A DNA stretch of 64,000 bases from Psychromonas algarum (GCF_004376845.1 NZ_SNUW01000006.1:1-64000), one strand, 5' to 3'. Positions 1 to 8,561 are shown, counted from the stretch's first letter. The notes: generated by a model not told the origin, from the letters alone. Translations and numbers: made by a program.

Positions 1-3000
1 TCACATCACCGACTGCCACGATTGATGTAGTCGTTGCCGTAGCGCCATCATCATCGGTAGTCACTAGCGTAATAGTCGCATCACCATTGAAGTTCTCGGC
101 TGGTGTGAAGGTATAAGTCCCATTTTCATTATCAACGACAACCGTACCTTGCTCAGCAGGCACCGTTGCAGTCGTCGTAACCGTGCCATCAACATCTGCG
201 GCCGTGAACGCAACCGTCACTGAGCCACTGTCTTCATCCAGACTGCCATTCGCAGCAGTAAATGTCGGACCGTCGTTAACGTCATTGACTGTCACGGTTG
301 AGATAGTACTCGCCGTCGCGCCGTCATCATCGGTGGTCACTAAGGTAATAGTTGCATCACCATTGAAGTTCTCGGCTGGTGTGAAGGTATAAGTCCCATT
401 TTCGTTATCAACGACAACCGTACCTTGCTCAGCAGGCACCGTTGCAGTCGTCGTAACTGTGCCATCAACATCTGCTGCCGTAAATGCCACTGTCACTGAG
501 CCACTGTCTTCATCCAGACTGCCATTCGCAGCTGTAAGTGTCGGACCATCGTTGACATTAGTAGTATCAGCAGGATCAATAATGCCTGAGGTACCCGTAT
601 CACCCGTTGAGCTTGTCGCTGTCACAGTGAAGTCAGGTAAATCTTGACCTGTATTCATCAACGCAATACCCGCTGGCGTTAAGGTAACTTGTCCACTAAC
701 AGGATCAATAACGTAGTTGGTTTCATCACTGATAGCGTAAGTAATATCAGAGTTATCAGGGTTCGTAGAGCTCGCTTGAGCAATCACGGTGTTGTTATCA
801 GCCGTGCCTTCTGTGATGCTGCTAATAACGTTATCAACCGATACCGTTAAGCCATCATCTACGTCTGTTGTATCTGCAGGGTTAACAACATCTGACGTTC
901 CACTAATAGCATTTGGACTCGTCGCTTCTACGGTAAAGTCTGGTAGATCGTTACCACTATTAACTAGTAGCACACCTGCATCAGTTAAAGTAATGACACC
1001 CGTTGACGGATCAATACTGTAGTTATCTGTATCGCTAATTACATAAGTAATACTCAGGTCATCGGGGTTCGTCACATTGGCAATACCAATAACAGTGGTG
1101 TTATTCGTAGTACCTTCTACAATACTATCGATTACATTGCCTACCGTTACTTCACCAACATTAGGAGGAGTATCATTATCGACAATAGTTACAGTACCAC
1201 TTGCTTGATTATCACCAATTTTCGCAGTTAGGGTTAATTGTTCAGTACTCTCAACAAGTCCATCATCAAGGGTATTAACAACAACTGTTATTGAATCAAC
1301 ATTGATAGGAATGATGACATGACCGCTTTGAGCAAATGCTAAATATTGAGGGGAACTTGGATCACCATAAAAAGCTTTAATACTTGATGGGTCATAGTCA
1401 CTTAAATCAGCTTGTTCTGAACTTAATGAAATGTTTAATAAGATAAAGCTACTAATGTCTTCATGTTTATCTAAATCGATAATAAAGCTTGCTACATCCC
1501 CTTCATTAATTTGAGCATCAGAAACAGATAGGTTGACAGGTAAGTCATTATCAAAGATACGCAATGTACCTTGTCCATCAGTAATAATCGCATTAGTCGC
1601 ATCCGATAAATTAACCAAAGCAAATTCAGGTGAATCTTCAATTATAAAGTCATCGATAATTGGAATAGAAATTGTCGCTGTCGTTTCACCAGGTAAGAAA
1701 GTAATTGTTCCTTCCACCGCAGTAAAATCTTCACCAAATAACGCAGAAAGCTCTTGTGTACTATATTTGACAGTGACTATTTCACTGCTGACTTCACTTA
1801 ACGTAACAGTAAAAACAGCTTCACTTTGCCCTTCTGATGCCAATACATAATCAATATCAAGTGTTGGTAATTGACTCGGTGTCGAGTCGTTATCTTCTAT
1901 AGCAAATATTAACGTTTCGTCATAGAAATTATCACCTGATACTTCTGCTCTGAAGTACTCTGTCGCTTCTATTTCAACATCATCGAAAATAGGAATACGA
2001 ATTTCAATACTTTGATTGCCGGTGGCTAGTTCAAAACCGAAAATAGGACGAGGGATATCACTAGATGTATCAAGAGATACCACTGTCATAGTATTCCATG
2101 TTTCTCCACCATCATTTGAATACTCTACTGGAACGGTATAATCGTCTGCGTATTCTGCAATGTTTAAAACACCATTTTCAAATTGAGCCTCTTTGCCTAA
2201 GGCTGTTAATTCAGATAAAACTTGTTCCGTTAACTGTTCGCTTAATAACTCACTGGTAAAGTTAATTGTTAATGCACTATCTTCATCAAAAACTAATGAA
2301 CTGTTTAATGTAAATTGATTATATCCATCGCCTTCATTTACATCTGCGATATCACTTGATAGATGAGATTTGTAAAGATCTAAACTTTCGGATGTAACAT
2401 CACGGCTTACAGTCCAGTCTTCGACTCTATAATCTATCGATAAACCTTCGAGGTCTTTTCCTGTAATTCCTTCGAATAAAACAACTGAGTATTGACCATC
2501 ACCATTATCAACTAACTCACCAATATGAGAAAAATCGGCTGACAATTTCACATTATCAACAACTAAATTTTCAGTGACTACCTGTTGGCCAACAGCCCCA
2601 ACTAATAGATCATCACTAGTAAAATTGATAACACCATTGGCATCATCAAAATGATAGGTAATTAATGCGCCAGGCACATCTAAAGTATCAACTATTCGTT
2701 CATCTGCGCTATCAGGAGTTCGATCACCAGCCAAGTCTTGGATCGTATCTGCAACATGCTCCATCGCAATACTTTCAAAAACATTATTCCCTTCACCTGA
2801 TTTATCTAATTCTGATTCACGAGTAAATTCAATACCAAGCTCAGCCAATACCTGAGAAAGCATCTCTTTACCTGAAGTAGAAAGCAATAAAGGCTCTCCA
2901 GTGGTTTTATCGATGTAATTACTTAATGCATCACGAACCTCTTCAGTAATAGTGATGTTAGACGCATAACTTGAATCAGTATTCGCTAATTGATTTGTTT

Positions 3001-3751
3001 GCAATAGTTCATCTGAAGGCGTTGAATCAGTTAGATCACTATCTAACGCTTGTAGGAAAATAGCCATATTCTCTACATATTGGCTATTATTATCTGACAG
3101 TTCAGTACCTGCAATATCTTGTAAGAACAAAATATCACCTTGTATGACATCAGCACTAAATTCAGCGACAATCACATTCCCAACGGTTAATGTAATTACA
3201 TCACCCGCCATATATTTCAATTCCCCTGATACACCTGAGTCGCCAGTTATCCCAGATAAACCAGATGAAGTTGAATAACTCACCCCATTTACAAAATTAT
3301 CGGTTAACTGCACTGAAAAAGGGCTATCACTTGGAGAAGGTGATGCTGAATCATCTAATAATGAAAATGATGGTCTCGCAAAATTTGAATCAGAAAATTT
3401 TTCAATCGGTGCAAAAGATAGGCTGAAAGAAGTAGTATTAAATTCAGTAGTAACAATTGTTTCTTGTCCATCCCGCTCAAACTGAACAGCAGAAGAACTA
3501 CCTCCATTTGATAACTCACCGGCAGCAGTATCGATATCTAAATCAAAAACATCTTCCTCTATAGCTAATAGAGCATCAATATCTTCAACGTCAACTACAG
3601 CTGTATCTTCATCGTTATCTACGGTTTCGACTTTTTCTGTCGCTGAGGCGATAGTTTCTTTAGCTTCATCAAGTTTCTCATCATTTAAATTAAGCTGTTC
3701 TTCGGTCGACGCTAATTCAGCTTTGTCACTTAAATTGTTTTGCTTATCCAT
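1..3751 (-). CDS. giant LapA/BpfA-type surface adhesin, N-terminal part (C-terminus beyond left edge)
   Basis: The reading frame is open from an ATG at 3751 to the window edge (1250 codons), with a GGGG-type ribosome site just upstream. There is no classical signal peptide. Residues 75-78 read TAAG, preceded by an acidic helical stretch and followed by a Ser/Gly linker and then a segment beginning AVQFERDG. This is the layout of the retention module and LapG protease site of LapA-family biofilm adhesins, which are exported by a type I secretion system and held in the outer membrane. Residues about 150-200 form a V-G-V-x-Y/SG/G-D type beta domain. Residues about 500-860 contain Calx-beta-like repeats ending in DND motifs. 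Two cadherin-like repeats of about 100 residues lie at 862-1068, then 92-residue repeats run to the edge. LapG/LapD/LapBCE-type partner genes are not in the window. The family call rests on motif recognition; the ligand is unknown. Confidence 0.85.
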   Translation of the reverse strand, partial: MDKQNNLSDKAELASTEEQLNLNDEKLDEAKETIASATEKVETVDNDEDTAVVDVEDIDALLAIEEDVFDLDIDTAAGELSNGGSSSAVQFERDGQETIVTTEFNTTSFSLSFAPIEKFSDSNFARPSFSLLDDSASPSPSDSPFSVQLTDNFVNGVSYSTSSGLSGITGDSGVSGELKYMAGDVITLTVGNVIVAEFSADVIQGDILFLQDIAGTELSDNNSQYVENMAIFLQALDSDLTDSTPSDELLQTNQLANTDSSYASNITITEEVRDALSNYIDKTTGEPLLLSTSGKEMLSQVLAELGIEFTRESELDKSGEGNNVFESIAMEHVADTIQDLAGDRTPDSADERIVDTLDVPGALITYHFDDANGVINFTSDDLLVGAVGQQVVTENLVVDNVKLSADFSHIGELVDNGDGQYSVVLFEGITGKDLEGLSIDYRVEDWTVSRDVTSESLDLYKSHLSSDIADVNEGDGYNQFTLNSSLVFDEDSALTINFTSELLSEQLTEQVLSELTALGKEAQFENGVLNIAEYADDYTVPVEYSNDGGETWNTMTVVSLDTSSDIPRPIFGFELATGNQSIEIRIPIFDDVEIEATEYFRAEVSGDNFYDETLIFAIEDNDSTPSQLPTLDIDYVLASEGQSEAVFTVTLSEVSSEIVTVKYSTQELSALFGEDFTAVEGTITFLPGETTATISIPIIDDFIIEDSPEFALVNLSDATNAIITDGQGTLRIFDNDLPVNLSVSDAQINEGDVASFIIDLDKHEDISSFILLNISLSSEQADLSDYDPSSIKAFYGDPSSPQYLAFAQSGHVIIPINVDSITVVVNTLDDGLVESTEQLTLTAKIGDNQASGTVTIVDNDTPPNVGEVTVGNVIDSIVEGTTNNTTVIGIANVTNPDDLSITYVISDTDNYSIDPSTGVITLTDAGVLLVNSGNDLPDFTVEATSPNAISGTSDVVNPADTTDVDDGLTVSVDNVISSITEGTADNNTVIAQASSTNPDNSDITYAISDETNYVIDPVSGQVTLTPAGIALMNTGQDLPDFTVTATSSTGDTGTSGIIDPADTTNVNDGPTLTAANGSLDEDSGSVTVAFTAADVDGTVTTTATVPAEQGTVVVDNENGTYTFTPAENFNGDATITLVTTDDDGATASTISTVTVNDVNDGPTFTAANGSLDEDSGSVTVAFTAADVDGTVTTTATVPAEQGTVVVDNENGTYTFTPAENFNGDATITLVTTDDDGATATTTSIVAVGDV
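3..554 (-). repeat. two near-identical 276-bp tandem repeats inside the adhesin gene
   Basis: The unit 3-278 is repeated at 279-554 with few base differences. Each encodes 92 residues with the landmarks LDEDSGSVTVAF and YTFTPAENFNGDATI. The block looks more GC-rich than the flanking DNA. Near-identity at the nucleotide level, including third codon positions, implies recent duplication or gene conversion. More copies probably continue to the left of the window. Confidence 0.85.
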
Positions 3752-3893
3752 CTATCTACCCCAACACCATGTCGTCACAATTAAGACATTTTCTATTCAA
3801 TATTTTAGAAAAAATTTGTCATTTTAATTACTTATTTAATGCAGTTTGATCATTCCCAAAAAACATTAAGCAAAAAAATATAAATACCTATCT

Positions 3894-3922
3894 AAAGTAA
3901 TAGAAACATGCATTTTAGTCAA
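3894..3922 (-). promoter_or_regulatory. candidate sigma-70 promoter of the adhesin gene
   Basis: On the minus strand TTGACT (3922-3917) and TACTTT (3899-3894) are separated by 17 bases, about 140 bases before the adhesin start. The -35 lies inside one of the repeated octamers. The call is from sequence only and the -10 is imperfect. Confidence 0.35.
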
Positions 3923-3966
3923 ATAAATCAAAGGCATTAGTCAAATAAAGAAAAGCTGTATTTGAC
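3915..3966. repeat. cluster of repeated octamers upstream of the adhesin
   Basis: TTAGTCAAATAAA occurs at 3915-3927 and again at 3937-3949, exactly 22 bases apart (about two helical turns). An inverted TATTTGAC, the complement of the shared GTCAAATA, lies at 3959-3966. Same-face spacing and position over the putative promoter suggest a regulator-binding site. No regulator can be named. Confidence 0.45.
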
Positions 3967-4171
3967 CTTTTATACGATTCAGAAAAATGCGTGAAAAACA
4001 GAAATAATAAGATTGAAAAAATAGAGGTTTAATAGATGAGAATATTCAAGATATACAACAAATTAATTTTAAATAATGTAAAAGAAGCCGGAAATATTTA
4101 TTAAAAATGTTTAAAGGGGATTTATAAATGAAAGAAAAACTAGAAAAAAACAATAGAAATGTGATTAAAGA

Positions 4172-4247
4172 TGGTGGGCGATACTGGGTTCGAACCAGTG
4201 ACCCTCGCCTTGTAAGGGCGATGCTCTCCCAACTGAGCTAATCGCCC
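4172..4247 (-). tRNA. tRNA-Val(UAC), copy 5 (last in transcript)
   Basis: Full cloverleaf with encoded CCA: the acceptor GGGCGAT pairs with ATCGCCC and the anticodon loop CTTACAA gives UAC. The sequence is identical to the four neighbouring copies. Leader and trailer bases outside the mature tRNA form an 8-bp perfect stem (TTAAAGAT with ATCTTTAA), in which the A of CCA takes part. Confidence 0.97.
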
Positions 4248-4272
4248 ATCTTTAAATCTTTTATAAATATCA

Positions 4273-4348
4273 TGGTGGGCGATACTGGGTTCGAACCAGT
4301 GACCCTCGCCTTGTAAGGGCGATGCTCTCCCAACTGAGCTAATCGCCC
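4273..4348 (-). tRNA. tRNA-Val(UAC), copy 4
   Basis: Identical 76-base gene including CCA, anticodon UAC. Its leader and trailer can pair over 11 bases (ATAAATATCAT with ATGATATTTAT), a stem sequence different from those of the other copies. Confidence 0.97.
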
Positions 4349-4386
4349 ATGATATTTATTGCTGTTAATAATAATGTAATTAAAGA

Positions 4387-4462
4387 TGGTGGGCGATACT
4401 GGGTTCGAACCAGTGACCCTCGCCTTGTAAGGGCGATGCTCTCCCAACTGAGCTAATCGCCC
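4387..4462 (-). tRNA. tRNA-Val(UAC), copy 3
   Basis: Identical 76-base gene including CCA, anticodon UAC. Leader TAAAGAT can pair with trailer ATCTTTA (7 bp). Confidence 0.97.
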
Positions 4463-4493
4463 ATCTTTATTTACTATTAACAATCTTCGAAAG

Positions 4494-4569
4494 TGGTGGG
4501 CGATACTGGGTTCGAACCAGTGACCCTCGCCTTGTAAGGGCGATGCTCTCCCAACTGAGCTAATCGCCC
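4494..4569 (-). tRNA. tRNA-Val(UAC), copy 2
   Basis: Identical 76-base gene including CCA, anticodon UAC. Leader GAAAGT pairs with trailer ACTTTC (6 bp, then a G-U). Confidence 0.97.
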
Positions 4570-4615
4570 ACTTTCAAAGTTCAATCTTTTAATTCTTTTG
4601 AAGAATTCAGCAATA

Positions 4616-4691
4616 TGGTGGGCGATACTGGGTTCGAACCAGTGACCCTCGCCTTGTAAGGGCGATGCTCTCCCAACTGAGCTAATCGCCC
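4616..4691 (-). tRNA. tRNA-Val(UAC), copy 1 (first in transcript)
   Basis: Identical 76-base gene including CCA, anticodon UAC, nearest the promoter. Leader AATAT pairs with trailer ATATT (5 bp, then a G-U). E. coli also has a valine tRNA operon (valU-valX-valY-lysV) divergent from gltX, so the position is conserved. Here the lysine tRNA is missing and there are five valine copies. Confidence 0.97.
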
Positions 4692-4739
4692 ATATTACTT
4701 AAAAACAAACTAAAACATAAAATTGATTGCCGTTGTTTG

Positions 4740-4775
4740 TGGGGCGTATTATAGGGATCGCCTTTTTTCAGTCAA
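4740..4775 (-). promoter_or_regulatory. strong promoter of the tRNA-Val operon
   Basis: Minus strand: -35 TTGACT (4775-4770), 16-base spacer, perfect -10 TATAAT (4753-4748), followed by the GC-rich discriminator ACGCCCC. A GC-rich discriminator after a consensus -10 is the mark of stringently controlled stable-RNA promoters (established for E. coli). Transcription would start near 4741, about 50 bases before the first tRNA. Confidence 0.8.
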
Positions 4776-4965
4776 GCCATTTTTTAATAAAATTGTGCTT
4801 TTATGGCTGACTGCTCAAAGGGTAATCAATAAACGGTTATTATTTACAATTATTTGTTTTTTCTGAAGCAAATATGGCTTCTATGTAAATAGTTAATGTA
4901 ATTAGGTGGCGTTCCGTTAAAATAAACACATTACTCTTCAAGCTGTATTATAAGGAAGCTTTTTC

Positions 4966-6390
4966 ATGACAGTTAAAACTCGTTTTGCCCCTAGCCCAAC
5001 AGGCTATTTACACGTTGGTGGTGCGCGTACTGCACTTTATTCATGGTTACATGCAAAAAGTAAAGGTGGTCAATTCGTATTACGTATTGAAGATACCGAT
5101 ATAGAACGTTCTACTCAAGAAGCGGTTGATGCGATTTTAGAAGGCATGAAATGGTTAGGGTTGGACTGGGATGAAGGTCCTTATTACCAAACTAAACGTT
5201 TTGATCGTTACAACGAAATGGTTGAGCAACTATTAGCAGAAGATAAAGCTTATAAATGTTACGCACCAAAAGAGCTATTAGATGAAATACGTGCTGAACA
5301 AGAAGCGAATAAAGAGATGGCTCGTTATGATGCTAACCATCCAAAAATTATTGCTGTTAATCAAGCTGCTACTGAAGATCAACCTTGTGTTATCCGTTTT
5401 CGTAATCCTAAAGATGGCTCAGTTGTTTTTAATGATGAGATCCGCGGTAATATCGAAATTGCAAATGATCAATTAGATGACCTTATTATTCGCCGTAGCG
5501 ACGGCTCACCTACTTACAATTTCTGTGTTGTCGTTGATGATTGGGATATGGGGATCACCAATGTAGTACGCGGTGAAGACCACATCAATAATACACCTCG
5601 TCAAATTAATATTTATGAAGCACTAGGTGCTCCAGTTCCTTCTTTTGCACATTGCTCAATGATCCTAGGTGATGATGGTGCAAAATTATCTAAACGTCAC
5701 GGTGCAGTATCAGTTATGCAATATCGCGACGAAGGTTACTTACCAAATGCATTAAACAACTATTTAGTACGTTTAGGTTGGTCTCACGGTGATCAAGAAG
5801 TTTTCTCTCAACAAGAAATGATTGATTTATTTAGTCTTGATCATGTTAGTAAATCAGCTTCTGCATTTAATACTGATAAATTATTGTGGTTAAATAACCA
5901 TTACATTAAAACGTCAGATCCAGAATATGTTGCAGGTCATTTGCAATGGCATATGGATCAACAAAATATCGACACAACTAATGGTCCCGCTTTAACTGAA
6001 GTGGTTACTGCATTAGCTGAACGAGCAAAAACATTAGTTGAATTAGCAAATTCTAGTCGTTACTTTTATGAAGAATATAAGGAATTTGATGCAACTGCTG
6101 CGAAAAAACATTTACGTCCAGTAGCAAAAGAAGCATTAGTACTTGTGCAAGCGAAACTACAAGCAACTGATGATTGGGCTATTGAAAATTTACATCAAAT
6201 TATTGAAGACACTGCAACTGAATTAGAAGTAGGCATGGGTAAAGTCGGCATGCCATTACGTGTTGCTATTACAGGTGCAGGTCAGTCCCCTTCTCTTGAT
6301 GTGACTTTAGCATTAATCGGTAAAAAAAGAAGCGTAGAGCGTATCTCTCGTGCTATTGCATTTATTGAAGCACGTGAAAGTGCAGCATAA
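4966..6390 (+). CDS. gltX: glutamyl-tRNA synthetase
   Basis: Class I aminoacyl-tRNA synthetase that charges tRNA-Glu in the cytoplasm; 474 residues, full length. The HIGH-type motif is HVGG at residues 16-19 and the KMSKS-type motif is KLSKR at 240-244. An AAGGA ribosome site precedes the ATG. The region corresponding to the E. coli zinc-binding site (CxC then CxH around residues 98-127) here reads KCYAPK and YDANHPK, so most zinc ligands are absent. The gene stands alone, divergent from the tRNA-Val operon, and ends at a good terminator. Confidence in function is very high. Confidence 0.97.
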   Translation: MTVKTRFAPSPTGYLHVGGARTALYSWLHAKSKGGQFVLRIEDTDIERSTQEAVDAILEGMKWLGLDWDEGPYYQTKRFDRYNEMVEQLLAEDKAYKCYAPKELLDEIRAEQEANKEMARYDANHPKIIAVNQAATEDQPCVIRFRNPKDGSVVFNDEIRGNIEIANDQLDDLIIRRSDGSPTYNFCVVVDDWDMGITNVVRGEDHINNTPRQINIYEALGAPVPSFAHCSMILGDDGAKLSKRHGAVSVMQYRDEGYLPNALNNYLVRLGWSHGDQEVFSQQEMIDLFSLDHVSKSASAFNTDKLLWLNNHYIKTSDPEYVAGHLQWHMDQQNIDTTNGPALTEVVTALAERAKTLVELANSSRYFYEEYKEFDATAAKKHLRPVAKEALVLVQAKLQATDDWAIENLHQIIEDTATELEVGMGKVGMPLRVAITGAGQSPSLDVTLALIGKKRSVERISRAIAFIEARESAA

Positions 6391-6417
6391 ACACTAATAC
6401 CATTAAATACGACAAAT

Positions 6418-6454
6418 CCCGTTAAGTTATTTCTCATACTTAGCGGGCTTTTTT
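6418..6454 (+). terminator. rho-independent terminator of gltX
   Basis: Stem CCCGTTAAGT with ACTTAGCGGG (one G-U pair), followed by CTTTTTT. Confidence 0.85.
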
Positions 6455-6474
6455 ATGAAGTTGTTTGTATTTTA

Positions 6475-7086
6475 TTACATTAGATTCATTATTTGAGAAT
6501 ACGTTTTTTTCCAATCCCTATAATCGATATCCACTGGAATATTTTGTCCATTAATAGCTAAGACTAATGATGGAAATCCTTGAATCGGGAATTGTCGGCT
6601 ATTAGAGATTTCTTGCATCAATTCTGTATTCAGCTTCTCATCATGAAGTTGTTGCTCAACATCTTTTCTATTTAAGCCCACCTCTTCTGCTAAATTAATT
6701 AACACATTAGTTATTGATGGATTTTTAGCTTGTAAATAATAAGCCTGCTGAATAGCAAATAATATTTCCTTTTCTTTATTATTTTTACGGGCAATTAAAC
6801 AAAGTCGACAAGCTGGATAAGTTGAACGTTGCGGAGTGCATTTACTCCAAAAATCAAAATTAAATTGCGTGCCTAATTGAACATGAATATTGTGCCAAAT
6901 ACTTTGTAACGATTGCTGTAAATCAAGTGGCATCTCCACGTCAGAATCAGGCGCTAAACCACCTAGCTGATAATGTATAGATACTTTATCGGATAAAACC
7001 TCTGATAATTTAAGCCAAGTATCTCGATAACCCCAACACCAACTACACATAGGGTCATAAACATAATATAAAATAGGTTTACTCAT
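6475..7086 (-). CDS. DsbA-family (thioredoxin-fold) oxidoreductase, cytoplasmic
   Basis: A 203-residue protein with CSWC in the N-terminal DPMCSWCWG motif (Cys at about residues 14 and 17). A cis-proline motif GFPS near residue 172 completes the active site of a DsbA/FrnE-type thioredoxin fold. No signal peptide is present, so it should act in the cytoplasm, unlike DsbA itself. Two further cysteines lie in PACRLCL. Substrate is unknown. It is divergently transcribed from tdk with about 100 bases between. The fold assignment is firm; the physiological role is not. Confidence 0.85.
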   Translation of the reverse strand: MSKPILYYVYDPMCSWCWGYRDTWLKLSEVLSDKVSIHYQLGGLAPDSDVEMPLDLQQSLQSIWHNIHVQLGTQFNFDFWSKCTPQRSTYPACRLCLIARKNNKEKEILFAIQQAYYLQAKNPSITNVLINLAEEVGLNRKDVEQQLHDEKLNTELMQEISNSRQFPIQGFPSLVLAINGQNIPVDIDYRDWKKTYSQIMNLM

Positions 7087-7195
7087 GGGTAACTTCCTCT
7101 TTGAAGCATCTTGATACGGATCAGAATGTAAAATATTAAGTTGATGGTACTATAAGCAAAGTTTTTTATTAATCTATCAATAACAGGAATTCATG

Positions 7196-7783
7196 GTGGC
7201 ACAACTCTATTTTTATTATTCAGCGATGAATGCCGGTAAATCAACATCATTATTACAATCCTCTTACAACTATCAAGAGCGTGGTATGAATACATTTGTA
7301 TTGACCGCTGCTATCGATAACCGCTCTGGTGTTGGGAAAGTGTCATCTCGTATTGGGATAGAAAGTGCTGCTCATATTTTTAATGATACGGATAATTTAG
7401 CGGAAATGATCACGGCAGTAGATCTGCAACAAAAGCAACATTGTATTTTAATCGATGAATCACAATTTTTAAGCAAAGAACAGGTCAAACAATTAACCTA
7501 TGTAGTCGATATTTTAGATATTCCCGTATTATGTTACGGCATCAAAACAGACTTTCAAGGTGAACTATTTCCAGGTAGCCAATATTTATTAGCTTGGGCA
7601 GATAAATTAGTTGAATTAAAAACCATCTGTCATTGTGGGCGCAAGGCAAATATGATCTTACGATTAGATAAACATGGTCAAGCAATACATAAAGGTGCAC
7701 AGGTTGAAATAGGTGGCAATGAAAGTTATGTCTCAGTTTGTCGTAAACACTTTAGAGAAGTCTTTTGGGATAACCAAGAGTAA
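7196..7783 (+). CDS. tdk: thymidine kinase
   Basis: Phosphorylates thymidine with ATP in the pyrimidine salvage pathway. The P-loop is SAMNAGKST (residues 9-17), the catalytic Glu is in LIDESQF, and a C-terminal zinc site uses CHCG plus CRKH. An upstream ATG at 7193 exists, but the GTG at 7196 gives an N-terminus [16 protein letters not shown], the same as I recall for E. coli Tdk. It is also better spaced from AGGA (7 bases against 4), so I chose GTG. Length is 195 residues, normal for the bacterial type II enzyme. Confidence 0.95.
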   Translation: MAQLYFYYSAMNAGKSTSLLQSSYNYQERGMNTFVLTAAIDNRSGVGKVSSRIGIESAAHIFNDTDNLAEMITAVDLQQKQHCILIDESQFLSKEQVKQLTYVVDILDIPVLCYGIKTDFQGELFPGSQYLLAWADKLVELKTICHCGRKANMILRLDKHGQAIHKGAQVEIGGNESYVSVCRKHFREVFWDNQE

Positions 7784-7803
7784 TAAACAATAACAATAAA
7801 ATG

Positions 7804-7826
7804 ATAGGGTCAATCAACTACCCTAT
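7804..7826. terminator. hairpin between convergent tdk and pilin-like gene
   Basis: ATAGGGT and ACCCTAT form a 7-bp stem with a 9-base loop between two converging genes. The T-run is poor on both strands, so it is only a possible bidirectional terminator. Confidence 0.4.
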
Positions 7827-7848
7827 TCAATTCATAATAACAATAGAT

Positions 7849-8445
7849 TCAACAACCAGTGGTCACTGAGCCAGTTGTAGGGGCATCACCATTATTAGGG
7901 TTGTAATAAAAGGCATAACATAAATCCTCTAATTTCATCCCTTTCAACCAAATTAGTACTAAACCTTTGCTGCCATTTGTCGAGATAGGAATACCATCAG
8001 CCGTTCTTTGATTACCCACTCCACAGATTTCATTCACAGTACATTCATCAGCAATTTTAGTAAAAGTAATCTCTTGTCCCACATCTAGTGCATAACGCCA
8101 TGCATTATTCCAATGACCGGTAATGTATCCATCATTCACTGCTATTGGGTTCCCATTTAAAGTAATAAATCCATCTTTAACATTTTCAATGTTTAACTTC
8201 ATTTGTACTAATGAAGCCGTTGAGCTCATTGCACCTTGCATTGCATGTACCGTGGCAATACGGGCTTCCGTTGCTAAATTATTAAATTTAGCAAATGCAG
8301 TGCTCGCTAAAACAGCCAAAATAACAATCACAATCACTAATTCAATTAAGGTAAATCCATTCTGAAGAGATTCACTAGTAGTTTTATTAGACAACAGTAA
8401 ATTGTGATCCCTTTTTAATTGAGCATGAGTCGCTGCTATAATCAT
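7849..8445 (-). CDS. type IV pilin-like / type II pseudopilin-like protein
   Basis: A prepilin cleavage site QNG followed by FTLIELV lies at residues 28-37, with Glu at +5 and a long hydrophobic helix (about 32-50). This defines a class III signal processed by the PilD prepilin peptidase. The rest (about 168 residues after cleavage) is a pilin-like globular domain with four cysteines that could form two disulfides, the last being the C-terminal residue. It resembles MSHA-type minor pilins. The leader is unusually long (30 residues from this ATG), so a TTG or CTG nearer residue 17 may be the true start. No other pilus genes are adjacent, so its assembly system must be elsewhere. Confidence 0.75.
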   Translation of the reverse strand: MIIAATHAQLKRDHNLLLSNKTTSESLQNGFTLIELVIVIVILAVLASTAFAKFNNLATEARIATVHAMQGAMSSTASLVQMKLNIENVKDGFITLNGNPIAVNDGYITGHWNNAWRYALDVGQEITFTKIADECTVNEICGVGNQRTADGIPISTNGSKGLVLIWLKGMKLEDLCYAFYYNPNNGDAPTTGSVTTGC

Positions 8446-8508
8446 AAATAATCACAAATCAGTAGAAAAGTAATATTTATTTTACATTTAAAACATTAAA
8501 TTAAGAGT

Positions 8509-8534
8509 AAAAAAAAGCGACTCTGTGAGTCGCT
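8509..8534 (-). terminator. terminator of ppiD
   Basis: AGCGACTC and GAGTCGCT form a perfect 8-bp stem with a 3-base loop, followed on the minus strand by TTTTTT. Confidence 0.85.
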
Positions 8535-8561
8535 TATAAAAATTAACTACCTTTTATTTAA

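Larger units (their letters stand above)
3752..4171. other. intergenic region between adhesin and tRNA-Val cluster
   Basis: This is a very AT-rich, 420-bp gap with no credible gene. It holds the adhesin's 5' control region: a candidate promoter and a cluster of repeated octamers, listed separately. The part nearest the tRNA genes contains a run of T on the minus strand about 30 bases after the last tRNA, which could end the tRNA transcript. Confidence 0.6.

Noticed and set aside
183-1850. Several plus-strand open frames of 60-105 residues with Ser/Val-rich repeats
   Set aside because: They are antisense shadows of the adhesin gene, which has an unbroken frame on the minus strand with clear domain structure.
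4238-4483. 81-residue minus-strand reading frame with a repeated AQLGEHRPYKARVTGSNPV peptide
   Set aside because: It is a translation through the tRNA-Val genes, a well-known artefact; the repeats are tRNA bodies.
4172-4691. Regularly spaced 76-base repeats that look like a CRISPR array
   Set aside because: The repeats are complete tRNA-Val genes with CCA, and the spacers are only 25-46 bases of leader and trailer sequence.
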